Assembly (NCBI RefSeq): GCF_000504205.1
Contig: NZ_AZAJ01000001.1
Coordinates: 2,144,879 to 2,208,878, forward strand
DNA from: Methanolobus tindarius DSM 2278
GTDB taxonomy: Archaea; Halobacteriota; Methanosarcinia; Methanosarcinales; Methanosarcinaceae
Direction of reading: 5' to 3'
DNA length: 64,000 nt
Shown here: positions 8,515 to 16,935 of the stretch, one piece after another
Numbering within the stretch: position 1 is the first letter of the stretch
Layout of the letters: the number at the start of each line of letters is the position of its first letter
Notes under the pieces: model-generated
Told to the model about the DNA's origin: nothing
The model's input: only the letters and a program-made list of their open reading frames with translations
The model's database searches: none
Position numbers and translations under genes: made by a program

Positions 8515-9855
8515 ATGACTGGAAAAGGAAAACTTTGTTTTCTAATTTGTATGATATTTATTGTGACAGTTGTTTCCGGATGTGCTGAACATAGAGGTGG
8601 AATGACTGAATCTGATTCCGGAGGAACATCTCAGACAATTGATGATAGTTCAGAAATTACAGATGAGGAAAATGATGATGTTTCAGTAACTAAAGTTACA
8701 GAACCCGGACAGTATGTTGTGACAGATACGATGCAGTATCTATATTATGACAATGAGAAGGTTATTCACCCACTTTCCGAGGGCGATTCGTTCTATGGTC
8801 AGGATGCACGGTATGATGGAACAGAGCCTGGTTTTGTAGATAATGGTGATGGAACTATAACTGATGAGAGCACCGGTCTGATGTGGCAGAAGGAAATGAC
8901 CAGATCGGATTTCGATGATGCCGAAGATAAAGCCGATGCATCAATGACAGGTGGATATGACGACTGGAGGATTCCTACGATAAAGGAAATGTATTCTCTT
9001 ATGGATTTCAGGGGAACCGATCCGAATGTTGAATCAACTTCAACTTCAGGACTTACTCCTTTCATTGATACTGACTACTTTGATTTTGAATATCCAACTG
9101 AAGGAAGGATAATCGATGCCCAGTATATTTCCAGCACAGAATACGTATACAAGGTTATGAATGGCCAGTCAGCTTTCTTCGGACTCAACCTTGCAGACGG
9201 AAGAATAAAAGGCTACCCTCAGTCAGGCGGAAATCTGCAAGTGGAGGAAGGAAGGTACTATCTGAGACTTGTGAGAGGAAATAGTGCATACGGAACCAAT
9301 CTTTTTGTTGATAACGGCGATGGAACCATCACAGATGAAGCTACAGGACTTATGTGGACACAGTCCGACAGTGGCAGTGATGAGTTTGCTGATATGCTTT
9401 CGGATTATACCAATGACGATGGTTCATTAAACTGGGAAGAAGCCCTGGACTTTGCAGAGAACCTTGAATATGCAGGTTATGATGACTGGCGTCTTCCAAA
9501 CGCAAAGGAGTTGCAGAGTATTGTAGATTACACCCGTTCCCCGGACACTACAGATTCACCAGCAATTGATTCTATATTTGAATGCACTCAAATTGTAAAT
9601 GAAATAGGTGACGAGGATTACGGTTTCTACTGGACCGGAACAACACATGCAAGTACTAACATGGCAGGCTCCAATGCTGTGTATATTTCGTTCGGACGTG
9701 CATTGGGTTACATGAACGGAGTATGGATGGATGTCCATGGCGCCGGTGCACAGAGAAGTGACCCAAAATCAGGTGACCCGGATGATTATGGAAATGATGC
9801 TCCACAGGGCGATGCTATCAGGGTGTACAATTATGTTCGTCCTGTGAGAGGTTGA
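8515..9855 (+). CDS. Lipoprotein with two DUF1566 (Lcl-type) domains
   Basis: An exported protein of 446 residues. A hydrophobic signal ends in the lipobox VSGC, followed by an acidic Ser/Thr/Asp-rich linker. Two DUF1566 domains follow, each carrying the hallmarks GTITDE-TGLMW and DDWR-P: the first from about residue 95 (DDWRIPTIKEMYSLMDF) and the second from about 260 (DDWRLPNAKELQSIVDY). The family is related to the C-terminal domain of Legionella collagen-like surface adhesins, and a surface role is likely though no ligand can be named. ATG 8515 is preferred because AGGAG (8503-8507) lies seven bases upstream; ATG 8491 lacks a site. A hairpin ends the unit. Confidence 0.8.
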   Translation: MTGKGKLCFLICMIFIVTVVSGCAEHRGGMTESDSGGTSQTIDDSSEITDEENDDVSVTKVTEPGQYVVTDTMQYLYYDNEKVIHPLSEGDSFYGQDARYDGTEPGFVDNGDGTITDESTGLMWQKEMTRSDFDDAEDKADASMTGGYDDWRIPTIKEMYSLMDFRGTDPNVESTSTSGLTPFIDTDYFDFEYPTEGRIIDAQYISSTEYVYKVMNGQSAFFGLNLADGRIKGYPQSGGNLQVEEGRYYLRLVRGNSAYGTNLFVDNGDGTITDEATGLMWTQSDSGSDEFADMLSDYTNDDGSLNWEEALDFAENLEYAGYDDWRLPNAKELQSIVDYTRSPDTTDSPAIDSIFECTQIVNEIGDEDYGFYWTGTTHASTNMAGSNAVYISFGRALGYMNGVWMDVHGAGAQRSDPKSGDPDDYGNDAPQGDAIRVYNYVRPVRG

Positions 9856-9860
9856 TTGGA

Positions 9861-9891
9861 GAATGGTTTGGTTACCATTCTTTATTTTCTA
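9861..9891 (+). terminator. Hairpin and T-rich tail after the DUF1566 gene
   Basis: GAATGGT-TTGGTT-ACCATTC (seven pairs) is followed by TTTATTTTCT, six bases after the stop codon. Confidence 0.6.
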
Positions 9892-10084
9892 TTTATGGAG
9901 TATTTTCTAGAATCAGAACTTCCGATTAGTCAGTACAATAGAAAATCAATCTTCACGCCGTCAAATGATTCAACAAAATCTGAGATTGCATATAAATAAA
10001 AAAGGTATTTTTGAAATGCTGTTGGAAGTCTTTCCTTTATTAGGGTATTACGGAATGAATCTCATATTGCTCTATAAAGATAGT

Positions 10085-10741
10085 TCACGATTTTAAAAGG
10101 AATATGAAAAAAGCAGCACATACTATCCAAACAACAATCATATATGCAAGTTTTAGATATTGCTTTTGTGAGTGGTTTGATTCCATTTTTGAATCAATAT
10201 GCCCATAATTCGTACCATTTGATAGTACTCTAGCTAACTCATCAGGACGTTGTGTACCAATCTTAATCTTTTTGCCATTATTAAATTCAACTTCAACTAT
10301 ATCGTTACCTTTAGCAATGAATTCATTTGAAGGAATATTTCCAGGCACATGCCCCGGGACTTTCCCACCCCCTCCTACATAAGTTCCCCCTATCCTGTTA
10401 TCGCGTAATAGACTAAGTTTACGTACTTCATAGTGCTTAATTTCCTTTAATGGAAATGTTTGTAAACCATACTTGAAAGGTTCAGTGTAAATATATAATT
10501 GATTTTTGCGAACTTCTGTAACCTGCTTTACTGACAGCATATAATATGGAAAAATAACTCCAGCCAGAATAAGGAGAATCAGTAGTTTAATGTATGCAAA
10601 CATTCCGGAATATAGTCCTTGTGCTATTCCTTGTATAGCACGTGACCATACAAATATTGCAATAAGTAAAGCAATAACCTGACCCCACCACTGACCTGAT
10701 TTTTGTTCTTCCCTAAAGATTACGAAATGCCCATCATTCAT
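10085..10741 (-). CDS. Membrane protein with a PH-like core (DUF6141-like)
   Basis: 218 residues. It has an N-terminal FREEQK segment, two hydrophobic helices (about residues 20-65), a beta-rich middle (VTEVRKNQLYIYTEPFKYGLQTFPLKEIKHYEV is typical of bacterial PH-like domains) and a final helix near the C-terminus. The FREEQK-W opening and layout recall the DUF6141 family, which I propose only tentatively. There is no catalytic motif. It is a single gene transcribed against its upstream neighbour, and no function can be given. Confidence 0.6.
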   Translation of the reverse strand: MNDGHFVIFREEQKSGQWWGQVIALLIAIFVWSRAIQGIAQGLYSGMFAYIKLLILLILAGVIFPYYMLSVKQVTEVRKNQLYIYTEPFKYGLQTFPLKEIKHYEVRKLSLLRDNRIGGTYVGGGGKVPGHVPGNIPSNEFIAKGNDIVEVEFNNGKKIKIGTQRPDELARVLSNGTNYGHIDSKMESNHSQKQYLKLAYMIVVWIVCAAFFIFLLKS

Positions 10742-10932
10742 AGTATATACCTCAATAGAAGTTGCAGATACTAATATTATCAGTTCTATACGCTTAACTT
10801 CCTTTTTTTTCGAGGTATAGAAAAATTTTAATAATATATATATAATTTGTTTATTTTAATTGTCTGCAATTATGGGTGCTATTATGATCGCTGCTATTTG
10901 TTTATGAGGATGGCTTGTTTAACCACTTTGTT

Positions 10933-11199
10933 TTATGTTTTTTTAGCTTTGAATATGCTTTCGAGTGTTTTTGTAAAACTCGGTGACTTGTGTTTTTGAT
11001 ATTCAAAATAAAAGTAGATTATGAATGAAGCTCCTCCAAGGAGTGCATATATCATTCCATTAACCATCCATATATTTACGGCGTACTCTATATCATGAGC
11101 AAGCATTAATCTCATTATTGATAGCACTGTATAAATTCCATATAGTATGAAAAACATGCTGAGGATTCGGAATAACTGATGTAAATTCTTGTTGTACAT
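10933..11199 (-). CDS. Small two-helix membrane protein
   Basis: 88 residues with two predicted transmembrane helices (about 12-33 and 42-66) and a basic C-terminal tail (FEYQKHK...FKAKKT) that should face the cytoplasm. AGGAGG (AGGAGGAATTTGGAAG on the minus strand) lies upstream, which supports translation. No family is recognised. It sits in an AT-rich zone between the PH-like membrane protein and the nucleotidyltransferase. Confidence 0.55.
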   Translation of the reverse strand: MYNKNLHQLFRILSMFFILYGIYTVLSIMRLMLAHDIEYAVNIWMVNGMIYALLGGASFIIYFYFEYQKHKSPSFTKTLESIFKAKKT

Positions 11200-11410
11200 T
11201 CTTCCAAATTCCTCCTGTTAATATTTATATATCAATTTTTTGATAATCGAAAACATTCCACTCACTCATAGTATTTTTAAGAAAAACAAATCTTCACTAT
11301 ATATCTTTATATTCAATCTTATGTTATTTTATTTGCTCACGTGAGGAAATTATTTATCTGTATGGAACTCGATGGTATAATCTTCAAAATACCACATATA
11401 GGGGCAATGT

Positions 11411-12097
11411 ATGAGTTTTGATATTGACACATGGATGAAAGAATACTTAGAAAAGGTGAAATCCCGGTTTGGTTCCCGACTGGTGTTTGTCGGGCTTCAG
11501 GGAAGCCGTGGGCGCGGTGAAGCAAGTGAAAGCAGTGATATTGATGCGGTTATCATACTTGACCGTGTGGATGTTCAGGATTTGAAGGCATACAGTGCTG
11601 TTCTTGATACACTCCCTAACAGGGAATTGGCATGCGGTTTTATCTCTGGTAGGCAGGAACTGGTAAATTGGGAGAAATCCGATCTGTTCCAGTTATATCA
11701 TGATACTATACCTATTTACGGAAACATTGACTTTCTGTTGAAGACGATTAAAAAAGAAGATATTCATCGTGCTGTCCGAATTGGAGCCTGTAACATATAT
11801 CATATGTGTGGTCACAATATGGTGCATGCAAAAAATAAAGAGATGTTGAAATTTCTGTATAAAGTAGCCGCTTTCATCATACAGGCGATTCATTATGACC
11901 AAACAGGAACTTATGTAAAACTTAAAAAAGAGCTTATTCCTGTTCTGGGATCACAGGAACGAGAAATATTGCAAACCGGTATTATGGTCAAAACTCAACC
12001 CTCTGTGGTTCAGACCGAGTTTGAGTCCCTCTCTGAGTTGCTCTTCAATTGGGCAGCAGAAGTGATTATTGAATACCAGGTTGATTTAATTGAGTAG
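11411..12097 (+). CDS. Nucleotidyltransferase-fold protein
   Basis: 228 residues. The N-terminal half is a polymerase-beta-type nucleotidyltransferase domain with the signature GSRGRG...SDID (Gly31-Ser32, Asp43, Asp45), the metal-binding pair used to transfer NMP groups. The C-terminal half is alpha-helical, as in aminoglycoside nucleotidyltransferases and related MNT proteins. The substrate is unknown; AMPylation of a protein partner or small-molecule modification are both possible. No HEPN toxin gene is adjacent, so a classic MNT-HEPN pair is not supported. The upstream region contains the 10-bp palindrome CTCACGTGAG at 11336-11345. Confidence 0.75.
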   Translation: MSFDIDTWMKEYLEKVKSRFGSRLVFVGLQGSRGRGEASESSDIDAVIILDRVDVQDLKAYSAVLDTLPNRELACGFISGRQELVNWEKSDLFQLYHDTIPIYGNIDFLLKTIKKEDIHRAVRIGACNIYHMCGHNMVHAKNKEMLKFLYKVAAFIIQAIHYDQTGTYVKLKKELIPVLGSQEREILQTGIMVKTQPSVVQTEFESLSELLFNWAAEVIIEYQVDLIE

Positions 12098-12167
12098 ATT
12101 GTATCAACATTTAATGTGAAACGATACATAAGAAAAATATTAAAATATCATCCGTGGATTCTTTATA

Positions 12168-12650
12168 TTGATGAATTTGAAGCCTTCTACAAGCAAAAAA
12201 ACAAAATATATTCTCTGGCTTAAGAAGGCCATTAAAAACCCATCTAATTACATATACTTTATATTAGGCATCCCCTTTCTGTATGCATTATTCTGGGTTT
12301 TGCAACCAGGTGGGGATTTATCACCACCTTTTATTTTAGTCCCTACTTTAACAGTAATTATTTATGCCTACTTCACCCGGAATAAATTAGCATCTGCAAT
12401 ATTAGGATTGGCACTGTTTTCGTTGACAATGTTTTATTTGGATTTCCTATACGCTGTCCTAAATTATTCAAACAATATTTTCATGTTTTTAACATGGAAT
12501 CGAATTATATCCTCGATTCTGGACATGTTACCATTTTCAATTATTCATTTGATAATAGGGGCTTCAGTTGCATCCCGAAAAAAGGAATATTTGCTAATTG
12601 CAGCAATTATGGTTTTATTGCTTGTGTTTATTGTCCGTGGAATCGATTAA
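12168..12650 (+). CDS. Four-helix membrane protein of unknown function
   Basis: 160 residues. A basic N-terminus is followed by about four transmembrane helices (residues 28-47, 52-70, 74-108, 118-158). No family is recognised. The ATG has no Shine-Dalgarno, but AATATTAAAATAT lies about 25-30 bases upstream, so a leaderless transcript is plausible. It is followed by repeat DNA rather than another gene. Confidence 0.55.
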   Translation: MMNLKPSTSKKTKYILWLKKAIKNPSNYIYFILGIPFLYALFWVLQPGGDLSPPFILVPTLTVIIYAYFTRNKLASAILGLALFSLTMFYLDFLYAVLNYSNNIFMFLTWNRIISSILDMLPFSIIHLIIGASVASRKKEYLLIAAIMVLLLVFIVRGID

Positions 12651-12716
12651 ATAAGTACGAATTTTTTTCTGCCATAAATTATGGACTATTTCCTTTATTT
12701 GGCATAATCTGAAAAC

Positions 12717-12791
12717 GCATATTTTTCCTTAATGACCACCAAAACACAATCATTATGCCCAACAACTACTTTTCACCATATATTCAAAAAA
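12717..12791 (+). repeat. B element, copy 1
   Basis: This stretch aligns over its length with 13615-13690, sharing CATTAT, CAAC-AC, TTTTCACC and TATATTCAAAAAA in the same order. In the ungapped 26-base core, 20 positions match and all six differences are transitions. This copy lacks the A element that follows the other two. The rest of 12651-12900 shows no gene. Confidence 0.6.
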
Positions 12792-12900
12792 TCAGGCAGA
12801 ATTATAAATTAACAGTTGTTTGTGTAAATTTGTTAGCATAAAAATAGGATGAGATGCAGCATATTGTTATTTCGCTGCTACTCTATAAATTGGGTTCTGA

Positions 12901-13467
12901 CTACCAGAAGTGTCTCCAATCATCCTGCCAGAGGTCATTCCATTCATCCCACCAGGACTTGTCCTGTTTATCAGATGGTACTTTGATTGTCAGAGTCGTA
13001 TCTTTGATTAATACCTCAACTTGATGGCCTGATGAATCACTTATTATCACATTTTTCAGACTAATAGTTGATGTACTGGTAGCCTGCTCTTTTGCAGTCA
13101 TTGTGATTCTTGCAAAAGACCCGGATTCTAAGATGCTCACAGGGCCCAATACCACACCATAAATATCAGAAAGTATTCCTGCGGTGTTGTCTATGTTTCC
13201 ATAATTGCTAAATGTTGGATCTCCATTTGAATCTAAGAAGTCGCCCTTAGATACTTTATTCACCTGTATCTTTGAGCTGTCAAACTCAATATCGAACTGT
13301 AATCCGGCAATTCCTGTATCCGGCACTATGAGCACATCTACTGTGAAATTCTCACCTGGTGTAACAATCTGAGTTGACGGTTCAAGTGTTACGTATGTTG
13401 CACTCGAATTGAAACAACCAAAAACGAGAATTGATAAAAATATTCCAATTATTGTAATGTATTTGAT
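12901..13467 (-). CDS. Cohesin-like domain protein with Trp-rich tail; start codon unclear
   Basis: The frame encodes a hydrophobic signal/anchor (IIGIFLSILVFGC), then VTPGENFTVDV and a cohesin-type beta domain (GIAGLQFDIEFDSSKIQV ... GSFARITMTA), which in other proteins binds dockerin modules. It ends in a striking acidic Trp-rich tail, WWDEWNDLWQDDWRHFW. The signal sequence is in frame but has no ATG, GTG or TTG before it back to the stop at 13543-13545; the first GTG lies inside the domain at 13335. An ATC at 13467 follows GGGG at plausible spacing. Either a rare start codon is used or the start has mutated, making this a decaying gene. No dockerin partner was seen in the window. Confidence 0.6.
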   Translation of the reverse strand: MKYITIIGIFLSILVFGCFNSSATYVTLEPSTQIVTPGENFTVDVLIVPDTGIAGLQFDIEFDSSKIQVNKVSKGDFLDSNGDPTFSNYGNIDNTAGILSDIYGVVLGPVSILESGSFARITMTAKEQATSTSTISLKNVIISDSSGHQVEVLIKDTTLTIKVPSDKQDKSWWDEWNDLWQDDWRHFW

Positions 13468-13614
13468 GTTGAATACCCCACGTTTCAGTACATCAATATC
13501 TAAACCATATATAATTATGTGTGCAATTGAATAATAATATATTTATTGTGATTAACATCCTTCTTTTGGTATTTTGACGCATCACATTTTTTCCTTAACA
13601 CTACATACTGAACC

Positions 13615-13744
13615 CATCTTCATTTTCCAATAATCGCCAAAGCGCAACCATTATACCCCTGCAACCACTTTTTCACCCTATATTCAAAAAAGCATGGACT
13701 ATGTGGACCTCTGCACTACTTGATGTGCAAATCCTGAAATATCA
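13615..13744 (+). repeat. Composite repeat, copy 2 (B element + A element)
   Basis: 13615-13690 matches the B element at 12717-12791, and 13688-13744 matches the A element at 8178-8235. B ends in CTATATTCAAAAAA, which could serve as a TATA box. A would then be transcribed as a 5' leader with the hairpin TGCAC...GTGCA in front of the CBS-domain gene at 13765. The rest of the 13468-13764 gap holds nothing else I can identify. Confidence 0.7.
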
Positions 13745-13764
13745 TAGTAAAGTAAGGTATAATC

Positions 13765-14232
13765 ATGGACGTAAAAGATGTAATGAACACTGAAGTTGTT
13801 ACCTGCTCACCGGACACCTCAATAAGGGAAGTAGCACAACTCCTTAAGAAGGAAAAGATCAGTGGTCTTCCGGTAGTGGACGACGGCAAAGTAGTTGGCA
13901 TTGTTTCAGAAGGAGACATTCTCGCACTGCTTGAGGTTCCGGAACATGGAGGTCTCTGGCTTCCAAGTCCTTTTGAGGTTATCGAAGTTCCAATCAGAGA
14001 GTTGCTCAACTGGGAAGAGACAAAAGACATGCTTGAGGATTTTGGTTCAAAACCTATCAGGGAAATAATGACCAAGAGTGTTTATGCAGTAGGTCCTGAC
14101 ACATACATCGAAGATGCTTCCACAATCCTTAGCAAGCACAAGATAAACCGCCTTCCAGTAGTGGACGGGGACGGCACGCTTGTGGGTATTGTAACACGTG
14201 GTGACATCATCGCTGGTCTTGGTCAATTGTGA
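13765..14232 (+). CDS. CBS-pair domain protein
   Basis: 155 residues consisting of two CBS domains (about 1-58 and 86-155) joined by a helical linker. Both show the usual pattern (VKDVMNTEVVTCSPDTSIREVAQLL, GLPVVDDGKVVGIVSEGDIL; IREIMTKSVYAVGPDT, RLPVVDGDGTLVGIVTRGDI). Such pairs bind adenine nucleotides or S-adenosylmethionine and usually regulate a partner enzyme or channel. No effector domain is fused and no partner is evident, although argJ follows in the same direction 74 bases later. A GGT-containing site lies just before the ATG. Confidence 0.88.
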   Translation: MDVKDVMNTEVVTCSPDTSIREVAQLLKKEKISGLPVVDDGKVVGIVSEGDILALLEVPEHGGLWLPSPFEVIEVPIRELLNWEETKDMLEDFGSKPIREIMTKSVYAVGPDTYIEDASTILSKHKINRLPVVDGDGTLVGIVTRGDIIAGLGQL

Positions 14233-14306
14233 GTTCAGCCAAATTCTAACTATAACCATCACAAAATCAAATCAAAATCATATTCAAGCAGAATAGAAGG
14301 CATATC

Positions 14307-15491
14307 ATGAAATTCATTGAAGGCGGTATCTGTGCTGTAAAAGGCGTGCGTGCCGGTGGAATCAAACCCGGTAAGATGGGACTGGCAATCATTCAGGCAG
14401 AAGGAAACGCTGCCGGAGTTTACACCAGGAACAAGGTCATTGCAGCTCCTCTGGTAGTAACAAGGGAACATATCTCAAAGACCGGCAGACTCTCAGGTGT
14501 AGTCGTGAACAGCGGCAACGCCAATGCTTTCACAGGTGTTCAGGGTCTTGCTGATGCAAGAATCATGGCCTCCTCTCTCGCATCAAAACTCGATGTCAGC
14601 GAGGAGCTTATCGGTGTGGCTTCCACAGGTGTTGTAGGTCGAAAACTTGACACCGGCTGGATAACGGCTCACATTGATGAAGTCCTTGAATCACTGGGTG
14701 AAGATGCCGATGCAAGTATGAGTGCAGCACGCTCCATCATGACAACCGACACAGTACCCAAGGAGATTGCAATTGAGATAGACTGTGGCATCCGCATAGC
14801 AGGAATTGCCAAGGGTGCTGGTATGATCGAGCCAAACATGGGTACAATGCTCGCATTCGTTTACACTGATGCAGAAGTTCACCCTGATGTCTTACAGTCA
14901 TGCCTGACAGTAGCCGTTGACAAGAGTTTCAACATGATAGTAGTAGACGGCGACACAAGCACAAACGATATGGTTCTTGTAACAGCCACAGGCCAATCCG
15001 GCATCATTCCTGAAGTTTCTGACATTCAGGCAGGTCTTGATTATGTTCTCACAGAGCTTGCAAAGATGATAGCAGTTGACGGTGAAGGTGCTACCAAACT
15101 CATTGAATCCAAGGTGACAGGTGCAGCAACAGAAGAGGATGCTCGTCTTGTAACCAAGGCAATTGTACGCTCCCCACTTGTAAAATCTGCAATATTCGGT
15201 CAGGATCCTAACTGGGGACGTATCGTAGTTGCAGCCGGTTATTCCGGTGCTAACATGGACCCTGAAAAAATATCCCTTTCATTCTCAGCAGGAACTGAGG
15301 TTGTTGAGCTTGTAAAAGACGGCGAGGTTGTCAGGAATGACGAGGAAACCCTCTCACAGCTAAAAGCCATCATGGCAGAGGATGAGATTTACATCATCAC
15401 CGATCTTGGCATGGGTGACAAGAGTGCAACTGCATGGGGTTGTGATCTGACTTATGATTATGTCAGGATCAATGCTGAGTACACGACTTAA
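14307..15491 (+). CDS. argJ: ArgJ, glutamate N-acetyltransferase
   Basis: 394 residues, full length for ArgJ. The enzyme transfers acetyl from N-acetylornithine to glutamate in the cyclic arginine pathway, and some forms also use acetyl-CoA. The self-cleavage site is visible as KGAGMIEPNMGTMLAF, where Thr180 becomes the N-terminal nucleophile of the beta chain. STGVVGRKL and the oxyanion region are also present. The C-terminus GDKSATAWGCDLTYDYV is the family ending. Other arg genes are not contiguous: argC lies 2.6 kb downstream, beyond two propeller genes. A strong hairpin with a T-run ends the gene. Confidence 0.96.
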   Translation: MKFIEGGICAVKGVRAGGIKPGKMGLAIIQAEGNAAGVYTRNKVIAAPLVVTREHISKTGRLSGVVVNSGNANAFTGVQGLADARIMASSLASKLDVSEELIGVASTGVVGRKLDTGWITAHIDEVLESLGEDADASMSAARSIMTTDTVPKEIAIEIDCGIRIAGIAKGAGMIEPNMGTMLAFVYTDAEVHPDVLQSCLTVAVDKSFNMIVVDGDTSTNDMVLVTATGQSGIIPEVSDIQAGLDYVLTELAKMIAVDGEGATKLIESKVTGAATEEDARLVTKAIVRSPLVKSAIFGQDPNWGRIVVAAGYSGANMDPEKISLSFSAGTEVVELVKDGEVVRNDEETLSQLKAIMAEDEIYIITDLGMGDKSATAWGCDLTYDYVRINAEYTT

Positions 15492-15517
15492 TTTTCATTA
15501 GTAGTTTGAGGGAGTAA

Positions 15518-15548
15518 TCCCTCTAATGTTCTTTTTTTATTGATTATT
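15518..15548 (+). terminator. Terminator hairpin after argJ
   Basis: GAGGGA-GTAA-TCCCTC, extendable by flanking ATTAG/CTAAT, followed by CTTTTTTT. Confidence 0.75.
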
Positions 15549-15692
15549 TCTTTCAAATCCACAATTTATTATGTGGATGGATATCGGAAAAATTAAATAA
15601 TGTATATGGGTATGTAGAGTTGAAAAAATTTTAATATTTAATAATTCTCACTGTTCTGTTTAGCATAAACTTACACAATTGGATTAAGTAAT

Positions 15693-16859
15693 ATGGAATC
15701 ACAAATGAAGACAGCCCGACTTATTTTCATGTTGATTATCTTAGCAATGCTTTTCCCTAATGTCAAAAGTGATTTCATGGATTTCGCGTCCACTGCACAA
15801 TCATTGGACGACTTCACTCCTGAAAAAGCAACATACGATTATGATATGATAAGCAATATTGATTGTTCTCCTAATAACAAATATGTCGCATTTGGTTGTG
15901 TAATTGATAATTCTATAGTTCTATGGGATAAAAAAAAGGAAACGGAATCTTTTGGGTATAATGGAGTTCAAAACAGCGAAACGATTTATATTTTAGGAAG
16001 GGAGCCATACATTTATCCCGGATTGAAGTTTTCACCAGACAGTAAATATTTGTTGGTATATTCGAGTTATTATATTCCGGAGCTTATTAAGTCCCATCTC
16101 ACACTGTATGATGTAGAAAACAAAACCATTGTTCGGGAACATGACGTAGTCAATAATGATATAGAAGATGTTGCTTTTTCCCCCGATGGGAAATACTATG
16201 CATCCTCTTATAAAACAGAAGAAGATTCTGGGCACTGTATTGTCAACTTGTGGGATACAAGAACAGGTGATATTGCAAATTCGATTATTAGTGACAATTA
16301 TGGAGTAAAATCTCTCACTTATACTCCAGATGGTGAATTTATAGTCATAAGTTTTGAAGGTAATAAAGGCAGTGCAGATAGTATCGTGTTCTTTGATGCA
16401 GATACAGGAGCAATTCATAAGACCTTAGATGGGATTTCTGCTTTTGACTTGCAATTTTCTAACGATGGAAGCATTTTAGCAGGAGAAAATGGGAATGAAA
16501 AAGGACTTTTGGTATGGGATACCAGTACCTATCATGTAATAGGTAGGTTTTCTGATATAGGACTTCCCTATGATGTTTCTTTATCACCCGATGGTAAATT
16601 CTTAATGGCGATCGATCCATCTGCATTAATTGTATGGGACATATCCTCAAAAAAACAGATTCTGAGGACTAAAAGCTACAAGCTGGATTACGTAGATGAG
16701 TTTTATGCAGCGACTTTTTCTGCTGATGGAAAACAGATAATAATTGGACTTGAGGCTACTGAAGATTCCATGTATTCAGTAGGAACCAAGTCAGATGAAA
16801 GCATGGTATTTGTTTATAATTTCACGGAGATTGTTGAAAGTTATTACCTGCAAAATTAG
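15693..16859 (+). CDS. Secreted seven-bladed WD40-like propeller protein, copy 1
   Basis: 388 residues. After a hydrophobic N-terminal segment (LIFMLIILAMLFP) the chain shows seven blade motifs of the type FSPDGKYYAS: CSPNNKYVAF, FSPDSKYLLV, FSPDGKYYAS, YTPDGEFIVI, FSNDGSILAG, LSPDGKFLMA and FSADGKQIII. Seven blades close a propeller by themselves. There is no enzymatic domain, so a surface binding or scaffold role is likely. Translation may start at ATG 15693 or 15705. It is a tandem paralogue of the next gene, 76 bases downstream, with the same N-terminal STAQSLDDFTPE-like linker and the same end, YNFTEIVESYY. Confidence 0.82.
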   Translation: MESQMKTARLIFMLIILAMLFPNVKSDFMDFASTAQSLDDFTPEKATYDYDMISNIDCSPNNKYVAFGCVIDNSIVLWDKKKETESFGYNGVQNSETIYILGREPYIYPGLKFSPDSKYLLVYSSYYIPELIKSHLTLYDVENKTIVREHDVVNNDIEDVAFSPDGKYYASSYKTEEDSGHCIVNLWDTRTGDIANSIISDNYGVKSLTYTPDGEFIVISFEGNKGSADSIVFFDADTGAIHKTLDGISAFDLQFSNDGSILAGENGNEKGLLVWDTSTYHVIGRFSDIGLPYDVSLSPDGKFLMAIDPSALIVWDISSKKQILRTKSYKLDYVDEFYAATFSADGKQIIIGLEATEDSMYSVGTKSDESMVFVYNFTEIVESYYLQN

Positions 16860-16935
16860 ATATTAGCAATATAACAACTGCACTGGCAGTAGGATCATCT
16901 TTATAATATTATTAATAGCTATAAGAATAGTAACA

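Noticed and set aside
11336-11345. CTCACGTGAG palindrome before the nucleotidyltransferase gene
   Set aside because: Ten bases is short enough to occur by chance; I mention it but do not call it an operator.
11411-12097. MNT-HEPN toxin-antitoxin system
   Set aside because: The nucleotidyltransferase has no HEPN partner gene beside it; the neighbours are membrane proteins.
12901-12903. Pyrrolysine read-through at TAG stops, such as the end of the cohesin-like gene
   Set aside because: Another in-frame stop follows after a few codons and no methylamine methyltransferase gene is present, so read-through is not supported.
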